A stretch of 64,000 nucleotides of DNA, taken from the NCBI RefSeq assembly GCF_020080835.1, contig NC_058161.1, positions 15,923,603 to 15,987,602 of the forward strand. The letters are read 5' to 3'. Positions 28,119 to 40,486 of this stretch are shown here, piece after piece (within the stretch, counting starts at the first letter, position 1; every line of letters starts with the position of its first letter). Source of the stretch: Cotesia glomerata (lineage: Eukaryota; Arthropoda; Insecta; Hymenoptera; Braconidae). The notes below the pieces were generated by a model, which worked only from the letters and a program-made list of their open reading frames with translations, was not told the DNA's origin and searched no databases. Position numbers and translations under genes: made by a program.

Positions 28119-29212
28119 TTAAAATCCAGTAATTAGTTCTATCCAATCGCGGTAGTGTTGAACTTCCGTATAAATTCCGGGATTTCCTTTAACAGCGCAT
28201 TCAACGCCCCAAGATACGATCCCAACAAGCCGTTTATCAACCACCATTGGACCACCAGAATCACCTTGACAAGCATCTTTACCACCGTCTGGAGTCATCG
28301 CGCAAATTCTTCCTTCATCTGGAATCTTTGTGAAATCATAAGCTTCCTGACAACTTTCGATGCTAATTGTGGGAATAACGACCATTTGAAGTCGGCCATT
28401 AAAGGGGAAGCTCTTTGTATCGCCCCATCCAGTGACGACAGTCTGAGTTTCGGGTTTAACTTTTTCACCCTTATTGGGCAAATCTATGGGTTGGCAAGCG
28501 TCTCCAAAGACAAAAGGTGTTGCTAATCGAAGTAGCGCTATGTCATCCATTGGAATATCGAATATTAGTCGGTAATTTTCGTGATTAACCACTTTGTCAA
28601 CTTCGTAAATGGTTCCACCCTGGTCCTTCCACACAGTTCCAGCACGAACAGAATACATTCGTTGGGCAAATTGAGTACAATGAGCGGCTGTGAGAACCCA
28701 GTAGTCCGATATTATACTCCCGCCGCATTTATGACGTCCTCGAACCAGGACGCTCACTTGATAAGGCACATCCTCGATCTCGATATCTTCTCCTCCAACA
28801 ATTCGTCCATCCGATAAATCTCTAGGTAGATAATTCGGATGAGCGGTTATTACTGGAAGGATGAAATACTTTTAATTTTCCTCTTATTCATGGCTCTTCG
28901 CGAGAGGCTTGGGTTTGGGGAATTGAGTGTTTGTTGTTCTTGTTAGTTCGATAGATAATGAACATACTGTTGTGGAAAAATTACAAAAAAATTATTCTTT
29001 AGAATGATGAGAATAAAAATTAAAGCATAAAACAGTTTTTGACAGTCAAAAAAATTTTTTTTAATTTTGAGCAACTTCATTAGTGAAGGCTTTAAAATAT
29101 GATAAACTAAAATATTCTCACTGGAAACTAGAAAACTAAAAATTAGTACTAAAAAAATCTTACCTACTGCAAGGCCAGCCAAGCCGATAATTAGTGCTGG
29201 ATAATTGATCAT
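28119..29212 (-). CDS. Secreted trypsin-like serine protease 2
   Basis: Exons 29212-29164 and 28852-28119, joined by a 311-bp intron (GTAAGA donor, CTTCCAG acceptor), give 260 aa. The signal peptide is about residues 1-20 (MINYPALIIGLAGLAVVITA), then a propeptide to Arg33 before IVGGE. The catalytic residues are His74, Asp120 (DDIALL) and Ser215 (GDSGGP). The specificity Asp is in KDACQGDSGG. The motif after the third triad block is SWGVEC, so the residue usually Gly at chymotrypsin position 219 is Glu234 here. That residue lines the S1 pocket, so substrate preference may be altered (inference). Unlike trypsin 1, the second exon carries the whole catalytic domain without an intron. The start was chosen as the first ATG after the initiator that opens a signal peptide. 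Confidence 0.95.
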
Positions 29213-29238
29213 CTTAAAGTCTTTGGTGGCAGTCTTAC

Positions 29239-29274
29239 ACTGATCTCACTCCTAAATTCAATCGAATATTTATA
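29239..29274 (-). promoter_or_regulatory. TATA box and ATCAGT initiator of trypsin 2
   Basis: TATAAATA at 29274-29267 and ATCAGT at 29244-29239 on the minus strand. The spacing fits an arthropod TATA/initiator pair. The predicted leader is about 30 nt. Confidence 0.8.
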
Positions 29275-29279
29275 CGGCT

Positions 29280-29732
29280 CTTGGCCGAGAACATCCTTGG
29301 ATTGATTAACTTTTATTATTATCTAACCACTTGAGATATCGTATAATTGTTTTTTTTACTATCTAATACTTTGAAAAACGTTATCTAAGATATTAAAAAA
29401 AAAATACAAATTTTGATAGTGGGATTTTTTAATTCATTATAACTGGGCTTGTTCTTGTAGCCTTATCATTATCATATGGTCGGAATTTCCTATGATTTTA
29501 GAGTTTGATAAATCCCTTATTGCAAAAACTTTTAAGATTTCGAGTAACTTCTTTTTTGCTTATTTTTTGCCAATATTTATCAGTGCTTATTATTTATTTT
29601 TTATCAACGCTAGCGGCGTGCTATTTTGGATTTTTCAATTGCAAATGTTAAAAAAAATACACTGGTGGCAAGAAGAATCATTACTGAACTAATTAAAAAC
29701 ACTGTTTCGTAAATTAATTATCAATTTTAGTG
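29280..29732. other. Region upstream of trypsin 2
   Basis: AT-rich, no repeat or gene recognised. It could hold the enhancers of trypsin 2, but nothing specific is visible. Confidence 0.4.
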
Positions 29733-30491
29733 CACGGAAACAAGTAAACTGTAATAAATAACAGTCGATTTATAATAAGTAATGATCAACTGCTAAAAAT
29801 TACCATTTCAAACAGTAAAATTGTAATTTTACTATTCACATTGTAATATTAACAATTTAAACGTTACAATTTACTCTTTACATGGAAGAAAACACTATTT
29901 CAAACAGTAATATTCGCTAGGTAAATGTCTAAAATGTTAAAGTATAATAATTAAGAATTCAGACTTTAATATTTATCATTTCGTACCTAAAAAATGATGT
30001 TATGATATGTAAAAAGTATAAAATAAAGTTAGTAAATTTTTAATACAAGCAACGTCAATATTTACAAAGTAAAATGGTAAATTTTAAACGCAACGCTAAA
30101 AGTCAAACTGTAATTATTGACTTGCTTAGACTGGTAAAATGTATATTTTGAAAGTATAATTTTTACTGTTTGAAATGTTAAATTCTCCCAGAGTGAGACC
30201 CCTTTCTCTTTCATCTAAGTTCCCCTTCTCTTCATAATATGGACTATTTATTGAAATGGCATTTTTTACTGTTTGAAACTGTAATTTTTAAAGATGAAAG
30301 AGTCGTTATTTACTATAGTGAAAACTACTAATCACTTATTTTGGATATTAAATTATAAACTGTGGCTTTTATACTTTCTACATTAAGTTCTGTAATATTT
30401 ACATTTTTGCCACCCCGATGTCCGCTTTACTGTTTGAAATTATAAAAACTAACCGGAATCCGAGTGAATATTACAGTTTACTTTTTTCCGT
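29733..30491. mobile_element. CACGGAAA...TTTCCG element copy 1
   Basis: GCACGGAAACAAGTAAACTG at the left, CAGTTTACTTTTTTCCG at the right. Inner motifs are TTTCAAACAGTAA and its complement. Nearly the same sequence is at 60151-61002, which fixes both ends. No coding capacity. Confidence 0.75.
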
Positions 30492-32146
30492 CTGAATAAA
30501 CCCGTTTTTTTAACACTTTAGTAGAAATAAATGCCGAAACATGGTGGTGTGGTCAAGAAAACTAAAAATATATACAATTTTAGAACTCGTTTTTTTTTTT
30601 TCAGCCCTGTTATTAAACTTTAATGAAGAACCCTTTTCAACATCAAAGCTTGACATTGCTTCATTTATTTGTAATTAAAACATTTTGATTGGCATTCACA
30701 CCGAATTTTCCTATTTTGGTTGGCCATATGTTTTATTTTTTTAGTAAACAGAGATCTCACAGTGACTCTGCGACCGATCCAATGTATGCGTATCGACTTG
30801 TAAGTAGTTGACATAACGGAACACGTGAGGGTGTTTTATTTACGTCATAAATATATATATATATATAGATTTGGAAGATTTCTTGAAATTTTGCTCGCAT
30901 GACCCAACTACCTTAAGAATATTATTTATTATTATTTATCGTCTTTAGAATTTTTAAAAAATTCGGAAGTCTAAAAAACGAATTTTTTTTTAATCTCCGT
31001 CATTTTGCGAATTTTTTTTTTGTACTTTTTTCCTTTTCAGACGATGAGGAGCATCTTAACTGTTTACACACATAACTTTTTTTTAGTGACTAGAAGAGTC
31101 AGAATTACGCTCTCATGAGCAAACTTTTTTTGAAACCTTCATTTTACCAGCCTACAACTTTTTGAATTTTTTTTTTTGCTTTGAATATTGTTTTGTATAT
31201 TTTTGATTGATCAATAAATATCTGATATAACAATGGATGGTAGAAATAATTTTTTTTTTATTGCACTTCCAAATAATACCAACAATTTGTGTCTCTAGAA
31301 TGCAATACCCCTTCAATTGTTAAAAATAAACAAATATCAATGAATATAAACCCGCACATCTATTTTTTTTTAATAGCTCTCAAAATTTATTTTTATTTTT
31401 TATTATAACATATGGAAGCTAGCGGCATGTTATTTGAGATTTTCCATTTTTTTGCATGCATTGATGATAAAAAAAAGTTCGCAATTTTTGTCGATACTAA
31501 TAGTGAAAAATTTGTGTACTTATTTTTTTTCTTTTTACTAAAAAGTATGACATGCTAAAAAAAAAAAAATCACTAGTTTTTATTAATTTCGTTACTTCAT
31601 TTCCTTCTTTTAATTAAATGGTTTTGGCTAACTCAAATTTCAGGGTAATTTTAATCTTAAATTTCTTTATGCAGCGAAAAATTTATTAATGTCGTATATT
31701 TGAAAGTGGAGAATTTTTTCAGTGGACAGTAGACATTCTGCGGTAGACTATGTAGTAAAAGTTCTTTTTTTAGTAAGTATCCACTAAAGATGCAAGCGTA
31801 TCACATTGAAAGCTCAATTTACAATTAATCTAGAGCAATAATTAAATCTCCGAAGGAATGAATCTAATAAATATAAAAAAAATTGAAATTTGTAAGTCTG
31901 ATTTGTTGAAAAACGAATTTTTTTTAGCTTCATTTTAAACAAGAATAAAATAAATAAAAAAAATGGAGATTTAAAACAGGCTATTACATCTAATACTCTA
32001 TTTCTCGGTTGGGTTGGAAGCAGAATATCATCTTGGTACGAGTGACATTTAGTAACAAGGAATTGCTATCATAGTGCACTAGACTCGATAATTATAAACT
32101 GCCGTAAGCAACGTTTCACTTTAACATTGTAATGAGATTCGTCGTG
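30492..32146. other. Gene-free AT-rich stretch
   Basis: No coding region or clear element seen. Short TA run near 30850. Many T-runs. Confidence 0.4.
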
Positions 32147-33337
32147 CCCGAGAAAAAATGTTTCTATATAATTATATATAATTGTATATAATCATATATG
32201 ATTATATATGGAATCACATACATAATTATATACAATTATATATGATCATACATAATTATATATAATCATACATGATTATACATATATGGAATTGTATATG
32301 AGGTTATATATAATATATAATTATATATGACTATATATGGAGCAATATACAACCATGCAGGATTATATATAGTTCCATATACAATTATATATAAGTATAT
32401 AGAATTATATATAATCATACATGATTATATGTGGAATTGTATATGAGGTTATATATAATCATATATAATTATATATGACTGTATATGGAGCAATATACAA
32501 CCATGCAGGATTATATATAGTTCCATATACAATTATATGTAAGTATATAGAATTATATATAATCATACATGATTATATATGGAATTGTATATGAGGTTAT
32601 ATATATAATCATATACAATTATATATGACTATATATGGAGCAATATACAGCCATGCAAGATTGTATATAGTCCCATATATAATTATATATAAGTATATAT
32701 AATTATATATGCTTATATATAATTAACAGACATAAAAATTTTTTCTTTGAAAAAAAATTTTTTTTTTGGTAATCACAAAAAGTGTAAAATGATGTTTATA
32801 ATTACGTTTAAATAATTCTGAAATACAAAATTTGTCACATTTCCTATGAGATCTTTTGGTCTGCTCTGCTATTACCTAATAGTAAAATCATTATTTATTT
32901 TAATATTTAAATAAGTGTTATATTATAATGAAATTCGGTAAAATAAATAAATTATGAATAATGACTATCCAAATATATATTAAAATCAATTTTTATATTC
33001 CATTTATGATAAACTCATATGATACATTATGTAGATCATAGATTCATTATTATCTAAGACTTTTTAATAGTTGGATGAGTTAATAGTTGGATGGGTGACC
33101 GCTGGTGTTATAGCTATAAAATTATATCTAGATATTTTTTTTTTGCATTTTAATTGGTTACACAGAATTGCGTAGGACCATATTAAATATTCTATCCATA
33201 AAATTAACCCAATAATTAATTAGATGTAATAAATATATAATTAAATATTGTTATATATAATTATATATGATTATATTTGGCCATTTTTCATATATAATCA
33301 TATATAACCAATTTATATATAAATATTTTTTCTCGGG
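32147..33337. mobile_element. CCCG foldback element 3 with ATATAT arms (1.19 kb)
   Basis: CCCGAGAAAAAATGTTTCTA at the left and TATTTTTTCTCGGG at the right, flanked by TG on both sides. The left part is made of ATATATAATTATATATGA-type units and holds a tandem repeat of about 146 bp with unit starts near 32301, 32446 and 32594 (GAGGTTATATATAA to GGAATTGTATAT). At about 33085 is GGATGGGTGACCGCTGG, which resembles the internal control region of 5S rRNA genes. Confidence 0.8.
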
Positions 33338-34896
33338 TGCTCAGATACAGGAACATGCATCATGAGGTTTAGTTACTTTTCGCTACTTACTATCAAAACC
33401 TGTGATTATCTTAACGACGTTTTTTGTAAGCGATCTTAAGGTAGTACGGTTATGAAAGCAATATTTTAAGAAATCCTCGAAACTTTGAATATAAGTCATT
33501 AAATGTATAATTCATATGCTGTTAAGATTTGAAGACGATTTACCATACCTAACTTGAGATAATTGCAATTGAAAATTACATTTTTTGTACATGTAACATA
33601 GGAGAAGCGTGGGAAAATGACAGTTTTTTTAATTTTTTCTATCGAAGGAATTTCACCACTCTATCGAAAAACTAGAGGTATGAAGAATATCATATTTCGA
33701 ACAATTAAAAAAAAAATTAAAATTATTTACTACGCTATTTTCGTGATTAATTAAAATAAATTTAACTTTTAGAGGATTATTTTTAGAAGAGGGGGTACGA
33801 AAAATAGCCGCTATCCACTGAAACCGTAGTGTGTGTATATGTATAGAGAATACAGTAGTCGAAGGGTACAGTAACGTTAAAAAAACTTTTAAAAAATCTA
33901 CAACCTTAGCTCTGTCGATACGTATAACATAGATAGTGAGCCAAAATTTTTTGTCTGAGCTGTCGCGGAGGAACTACCTTAAACTTTTCAATGTTGAAAT
34001 ATTTCAGCTTTAAAAATACGTGCAATTTGGAAAAATCACACGTGTTATAAGTTGGTTTATCATGGCTATGTACACTCAGCTTAGAATAAGTATAAAAAAC
34101 TTCGCGAACAAATTACCTCACTATTTACGTATTTCTTATTAGGATTATTTTAAAAAGTCTATATTTGTTTTTTCTATTCTACAGCTTAAATTTTTTCAAT
34201 TTCCGGAGAAAATAGAAGTTTTTATGTTTATTTTTCTTCCACTGTGAGTGTTTAAATCGTTGGATTTTTTTAACTTTTTGCAGAAAGTTTTTATGATTAT
34301 TTTATAATCTCTCCCATTGTCGTGCTCAAAGTTGTGTTTTTGTCTACTACGAGAATCTAGAGCACAATGAATTGAATCGTATTTTTATAAGTTGTGATAA
34401 AATGGTTTGTGTTTCATGGGTTGAAAAAGTTTGAACAAAGAAAAATGATCTAATTAATAGTAAAGGATGCTGTAATCCTGTAGGAAACTTTATGAAATGG
34501 TCAAATAATATATATTTGGTTTTTATTTTATCACTAAACAAATATTGTTATTTTATTTTTTAGTATTTTTCACAGTCATTTTTTTTTATTAATGTTCAAG
34601 TGTTTCCACGCAACGAAAATAAAAACACGCATTCATTACTTTGAAAGCTGCAATATACTACAATCGATTGAAGTAACAATTAACAATGCAAAATTAGTTA
34701 TCATAATGGAAGAAACGGACATTTTTTTATGTTGTTCTAGCAAATACTAGGTCAGTTGCGATGGAGACCCAGAAGCGAACAGACTAACTTATACATCGTT
34801 ATACGTAGTTATGCCATCTTCAAATGTTTAAGAACATATGCAATGTAAAATATAAATTGTTTAATTAAAAATCAGTTAATGTGAATCGATGTGATT
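33338..34896. other. Region 5' of the receptor pseudogene
   Basis: No repeat family recognised and no coding region. It may include the old promoter of the receptor gene. Confidence 0.35.
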
Positions 34897-37636
34897 ATGT
34901 TGATTGTGAAAATGAGAGTAAAAGAAATTATATTGATTTCTATGTTAATAGAAGTGTCGAGTTGTCAAATAACAACTTACAGTTCGTTTCAAACCGATTC
35001 AGACGTTGATTTCTACAGTGATGTTGTAATTGATTATTTTTGTACTTTAATAGTATTCACCAATTAGTTTGATTTTTTCACTGACTTATAATTTACAGAA
35101 ACGACTTCTTGAATTTTGTTTTTCTGACCGTCTCAATCCTGTTGTTATTACTGAAGAGTTGTATGATAAAATTCACAAGATTCCATGGGAAATCGTAGAG
35201 CCACCTACAATTATTCTCGATAAAAATTTTTAATCCAAATAAATCCAAGTTTTCAATCCGAGATACCCGACATATGTATTGTCGGTTTCTGGGTCGATTC
35301 AAAAATTAAAGACGCTGTTCGATAATTTAAAATCAACAACAACGTGGAGTACTCAATATACTGTCATCTTTTTATTTGTGTCGAGAATCTGATTCTGGCA
35401 ATTTGATAATCTACAATTACAACCCATTTACTAACTACGCACCATATCCATGGAGAAGCGCTGAAAGAACTAGTCAAGAAATTGCTGAGAAGGGAACACT
35501 ATTTTATCAATATTTTGATAATGGTAAATATTATAAAATTCATACAAATCATTCAGTGCATAACGTTTTGCTAACGAAATTTTACTATGAATTACAGATC
35601 GGAGAGTTTGTCACAACATTCCCGTATGAAAAAGCTATATATCCTTCATCATATACAAAAAATTATATTTTACATATATAAAAATATATGTGATTATATA
35701 AGGACCCATATGCAAAATTTTGCCGTTTCATATATACAATAATGATATATGTAGTATTATGTATTGATGTTATACTCATAACATATATTTCAATTATATT
35801 TTCAGCTATATATGATTAAATATATCGTACATATTATAATCAACACTATATTATAAATAGTATAAGAACAATGTATTTTTCAGTATAATTTAAAATATAC
35901 TTTAAATTATATGTTCAATATAATTTTTATATTGGCATTGGTACCAAAATTACAATAGAATGCTGAGGCCAAATAATTCTCTGAAAAAAAGTTATAAAAA
36001 AAGAGAAAATATTTCGTGATGTGTTACTAATTTACTGAAATTCAGATTTGCTTCGACCGTAAACTCGATTGATCAAGTTGCTCTTGAAACTTAAGATATA
36101 CGACAAACTATTAATTTTTTTTTTTTTTATTAATCTTTCCGTTTTGACCTATTTCGACATATCATAAATATCTGGTATTATGTATGGTATTTTATAATAA
36201 AATAATATATATTGCCATATAATTGAAATTTTATAAATGAAAGTATACAGTAATAATCTATCTCAACATATATTTTACGAAAAATATATTTATCTATTAT
36301 ATAGTTTTCTATATAAGTAATTTTTATATAATAATAGTATATTTGATAACATATACTAAGTAATATACGGCACTAATATATTTGAACTTATATTGAATCA
36401 AATAAATCTTCATTATATTAACAAAACATTTATTATTTCATATATATAATTTTGCCGCTATATATGATCACATATTCCCCATATAACTTTCCATATATGT
36501 TCAGCCATATATAGTTTTTTCATGCGGGTACCTTTGACAAAACTAAAACGCTAGGCAATCATAAAATTAAGACAACGGTAATACTTAAGGTACAAAATGC
36601 TACTCGTGATGATGTGATTGATGTTAAAAAAGTAAATTTTAAATTTATTCCAAATTCAAAAACACCATCTGTGAATTTCTTATTCAGTTTGTTGAATATG
36701 ACACCATCTTAATATATTATTCATCATTCTTTCGCTGATGCTCTGAAAAAAGGATACCTGAAAACATTAGCTAGTGGTAATTACGATATTAACGAACAAA
36801 ATATGCAAGTTGCGAATATTAATTACAAATATACCGACATACTGGCTTATTATAGAGAAATTAAATTTTCAATATTAACTCAAAAACGGACTTTTTTTGC
36901 AATAACCAGTCAAATTGTCAGCGAACACAATTATGAAATATTTTTACTTTAGATCATTGTTATACTATCAGTTGCTCTTCTTATACTAATACACAATTAC
37001 TTCGCATTCAGTGTTTCTCTTCTAGATGTTTTTAGTCTGATATTTAATATGGGAATAATGACGCCTCTCGGTCGATTGTCGATGCGGATTGTGTTTGTCA
37101 TAGCATCTTTTTTTATTTTTTCGGCATCTTCACCTATTTAGAATGAAATATCGGCTCTTTTAGCTGGACCGTCTCGATACAGTATTGATACTTTGCAAAA
37201 CTTGTTCGATCATCGTTATCATGTCTTTTACGATCCGGACTTACATCAGGATATCTTAAGCCAAAATATCTGGGTTACTGACGATGATAAAAAATTCTTG
37301 CATTCTTGTGGTCATAGTGAACTATTGGATACAAAACATTATATTAATCCAATAAAGAAAATAAGAAAGAGAGAAAAAATTGAAACTTCTGAACAATTAG
37401 ATGAAGTAACCGAAAACGATTTAATCCCTGCTTACAAAATTTTCGGGGTTAGTTTGATCATAGCGTTATTAATTTTTTGTGTTGAAGTAATAATAGAAAA
37501 AATGTTTACTCATCATAAAACCGATCATAAGCAAACGATGTCAAGAGTTGAACCAAAAATTGAGCGCTCTAAGCTCCAAAAGACTATCAAAAAATACAAG
37601 CGAAATCGTAATCGAAAGTCTTGGTTACCGTAAAAA
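34897..37636 (+). pseudogene. Divergent ionotropic receptor (IR) pseudogene
   Basis: Insect IRs are chemosensory ion channels related to ionotropic glutamate receptors. The first block, 34897-35067, starts MLIVKMRVKEIILISMLIEV, a signal-like peptide, and runs to VIDYF before a stop. An acceptor-like TTTACAG is at 35092-35098. Block 35099-35233 reads IPWEIVEPPTIIL and ends TAA. Block 35243-35392 is in another frame (PTYVLSVSGSIQKLKTLFDN). Block 35376-35620 holds IYNYNPFTNYAP and PW, a hallmark of divergent IRs. A 908-bp element then interrupts. From 36529 one frame continues to 37636, with stops at 36710, 36950 and 37139. It covers M1 (IIVILSVALLILI), M2 (MRIVFVIASFFIF), the SIDTLQNL region and M3 (IFGVSLIIALLIFCVEVII) with a basic tail. 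The damage makes it a pseudogene. The single-frame 3' half suggests fairly recent loss. Confidence 0.85.
35621..36528. mobile_element. CCCG foldback element 4 inside IR pseudogene
   Basis: CCCGTATGAAAAAGCTATAT at the left mirrors ATATATAGTTTTTTCATGCGGG at the right (within 22 bp). The interior is ATATAT-type repeats with ATTTTGCCG marks near both ends, shared with the element at 41060. Flanks read TT and TA, so a clean 2-bp duplication is not seen here. Simple joining of the flanks keeps the receptor reading frame. Confidence 0.85.
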
Positions 37637-37913
37637 TAATTTGTTGATGGTGTAAATTCATCTCAAAGGTTAAAAAGTGCACATACTGTCTGTTGATTAT
37701 AAAATAATCCAGTAATTTTTCAATGAAATAATAAATTTAAATTGCATGTTTTGTTGTGTGATGAGTGACGATAATATTACGATCGATTTATTCACGGTGA
37801 ACTGAAATGAAATGGATTATCATGTTATTCACTATGTAATATTGAAAAATATATTGATGTGTTTACGAATCTCAATTTCTATTTATTAACAGTCATAACT
37901 ACTTGCTTTTTTT
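37637..37913. other. 3' flank of IR pseudogene
   Basis: AT-rich with AATAAA at about 37728, a possible old poly(A) signal of the receptor. Nothing else seen. Confidence 0.35.
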
Positions 37914-38128
37914 TTAACTTCCCGCTAAGAAAATTAGAAATGAGCTCGAAGAGCTCAAAAGTTTAAGAAAGCTAACTTTTTGAGCTCGGAGAGCTCAAAA
38001 TAATATACAAATTATATTTTTTATCTCAAAGAGCTCAAAAACGTTATAAGTGCAATTTTAAGCGCTTAGATATCGTATGAGTGGGGTTGCAGGGATGGTC
38101 TTTAGGGTCAACCGTTTTCCTAATTTTT
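37914..38128 (+). mobile_element. AACTTCCCGC element, internally deleted
   Basis: Joins the 5' tip (TTAACTTCCCGCTAAGAAAA) directly to the GAGCTC palindromes and the tail GGGTCAACCGTTTTCCTAAT. The central kilobase portion, including the microsatellite, is missing. It is a short derivative that defines both ends. Confidence 0.85.
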
Positions 38129-38289
38129 TTTATCTATAAATTATCAGATTTTCAGGTAGGACCGAAAAAAAATATTGCCTAAAAATAAAACATCTTAATG
38201 TCGATACAAAGTTCAAAAATTCTGCAGATTTATACATTAAGATTGATATAGAAGTAGATGAACCAAAAATTTAGTTTCTTTATTCACTA

Positions 38290-38700
38290 AAAAAATCAAT
38301 ATCTAAAGGTAATAAGTTGGAAGAAGTTTAAAAATTCAAGTACCTAAGGTTCTAGTTTATCGCAAGAAATAGTGCTGACCAACAGAAAGAGTAGCAAAAA
38401 AAAGGTTCAAAAAGGCGCGCAAAGCAATATGAGGAGTAATGGAGAAAATAGAAGAAAAATAAGACGGAGACAGAATGTGATGAACACAGTGATGTTATTC
38501 CGAGCACAAGTATAAGGTCGAGATAATTGAGAAACTGCAGAGAAAATTCTATAAAATAGCTATGAGATCAAACAGGAAGATTCGAGAGTCGATTTGGAGA
38601 AGATAAACGGAGTCGAGAAAATGTGAGTGATTGAAAAAGCAAGAAGAAAAAACTATAGAAAAACTGTGGTTTGAAGAAAAACATGTTGGAATTTGGTAAC
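38290..38700 (+). pseudogene. Decayed LINE reverse-transcriptase C-terminal fragment
   Basis: Broken translation in shifting frames gives KFKYLRF, then ARNSADQQ, then KAI*GVMEKIEEK, and at about 38520 EIIEKLQRKFYKIAM followed by RKIRESIW. These match, in order, the FKYLG motif and the 'iQrkf' helix found after the RT domain in insect non-LTR retrotransposons. Several stops and frameshifts are present. The upstream RT and the 3' end are absent. The A/G-rich composition fits an mRNA-strand remnant. Confidence 0.55.
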
Positions 38701-39190
38701 TCATTCTTAATCAAATAGGATATGAAGATATTGTAAACTCATTTACAAAATAAACCTCGTAGAAAAGATCGGGTAGAAAATCGCTATCGGAATTGTAGGA
38801 TAATAGAATGAAAATTGAGATAGATGAAAACAATTACTACCGTTATAACAACATAATAGAGTAAAATAGGGCTGAATAGTGGGTATGACTGAGGTGCGGA
38901 AACATAGATAGGGCGTTTGAGAATTTCATATAGACCGAACGGACGTAACACGTAGAATATGTAATTAAGAATGTGAAACACAGTACTGATCGATTCGAGG
39001 TAGTACTAATTAGGTAATACTAATTGGTGGGTTTTAAATTACTGTTCGAAATTTAATTTAATTTGGAGTACTAGAAAATTTTTGTAAGACAATGGTTTAG
39101 GAATTTTGTTAAATTTTTTAAAAATTAATAGAAAATTTATTTCACTTTTACAAAAAGTACATTGCAAATCTACTTCAAAACCAAGTGTGT
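38701..39190. other. Gene-free stretch
   Basis: No gene. Segment 38760-39000 is more balanced in composition than its flanks and could belong to the LINE remnant. Confidence 0.3.
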
Positions 39191-39438
39191 ACTACACCGG
39201 AAAAAAAATTTTTTTCCTCCTAGAATACTAAATTTTTTACTTGAGTTTTCTTGATTTAAAAAAACTGGTATTCTTAACCTTAAAATACCACGCTTTATTA
39301 TAAGGCTAGTTTTTTGACAGTGAGAAAACGGTATTCTTATAGTTAAAAAACTTTCGTATTTTAATCATAAGAATACTACCAGTTTTTTAACCATAAGGAA
39401 ACATTTCCTTGGTAGAAAAAAACTTTTTTTTCAGTGTA
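39191..39438. mobile_element. Foldback MITE with AAAAACTTTTTTT ends
   Basis: ACACCGGAAAAAAAATTTTT at the left mirrors AAAAACTTTTTTTTCAGTGT at the right, with mirrored inner segments (GGTATTCTTAACC / GGTATTCTTATAG). About 248 bp, no coding capacity. Confidence 0.6.
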
Positions 39439-39776
39439 TGCTTCGAAGCTATAGGCTTACCATAGATTTTAACACATCATAAAACGAGTAATAAATAATT
39501 AAAAAAATATCTGCGGAAATTTCCGCATTTGGCCGGAAGTGCCCAAACAAAGCTCCTGTTTAAAAATTCTATGAAAATCAAATAAATCGTCTAAACCCAA
39601 AATATCTTAGGAAATGCCCAAACACAGCTCCTCTTAAAAGCGGAACTCAAAATTCCAATTTTAAAAGGTTCTTCACGCAAATTGAATTTTGGCACACCCT
39701 AATGGATAGTAATAAAGTTGATGAATTTTTTTTTGTTTTTATTTTACATTATATTTACCCCATTACAAAATTGAAC

Positions 39777-39980
39777 TACACAGTAAAAATTTTTCGTCAT
39801 TGTGTAGAGTGTTAAAATTAGTGTGTAGAATATTACACTCTAGTGTGTAGAATTTAACATTCTCATGTGTTGATTTAATGATTTAACACCCTAGAATGTT
39901 AAATTCTGCACACGAGAGTGTAAAATTCTACACACAAATTTTAGCACTCTACACAATGACGAAAAATTTTTTACTGTGTA
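39777..39980. mobile_element. CACAGTAAAAA MITE with empty site in unit B
   Basis: TA + CACAGTAAAAATTTTTCGTC ... GACGAAAAATTTTTTACTGTG + TA. The same place in unit B (about 41670) lacks it, which shows insertion after or between the copies. Shares ends with the 12246-13537 element. Confidence 0.85.
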
Positions 39981-40159
39981 AATAATTTTACAGATAATTA
40001 TCGAAAATTGCAAAAAAAAATTTTAATTATTTTCGATATATTCAAACAATATCAAAGAGATTTCATAATTTTTATAGATTGATTTTCTGAAATACATCTA
40101 AAAAAAATAATTTTATCTAATTTACAACATCGAAATACTTGAGGTCCTTGTAAGAAATT

Positions 40160-40387
40160 TATTTTTCTGCCCTCCGGCCGGAAAGTGGCAACTTTCTGGC
40201 CGCTGCGCTAAACAAAGCTGCCACATTCCGGCTACGTCGAGCAGAAAAATAGTATACACACCTAGGTCAGTAAAATAAGAAAAGTCTTAGATCACATGTT
40301 TGTCAACCTCGGCTTCGCCTCGGCTAACAATTACATGTGATCTAAGACTTTTCTTATTTTACTGACCTAGGTATGTAATATACTATA
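40160..40387. mobile_element. CTGCCCTCC hairpin element copy 1
   Basis: Contains CTGCCCTCCGGCCGGAAAGT, GTGGCAAC/GCCAC inverted bits and a long hairpin (AAGTCTTAGATCACATGT ... ACATGTGATCTAAGACTT) around CCTCGGCTTCGCCTCGG. Unit B lacks it, giving an empty site. A reverse-oriented relative is at 47195-47415. Confidence 0.8.
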
Positions 40388-40486
40388 TTAATAATTAACG
40401 ACGGTCGAATATCTTACACTTTTCACGTTAATGAAAACTAAAATTATGAAAAATAAATTATTGTTTATTATTATTAGAACAAATAA

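Noticed and set aside
28155..28526. Long plus-strand frame opposite trypsin 2
   Set aside because: Antisense shadow of the protease exon; the same applies at 40502-40759 and 41960-42190.
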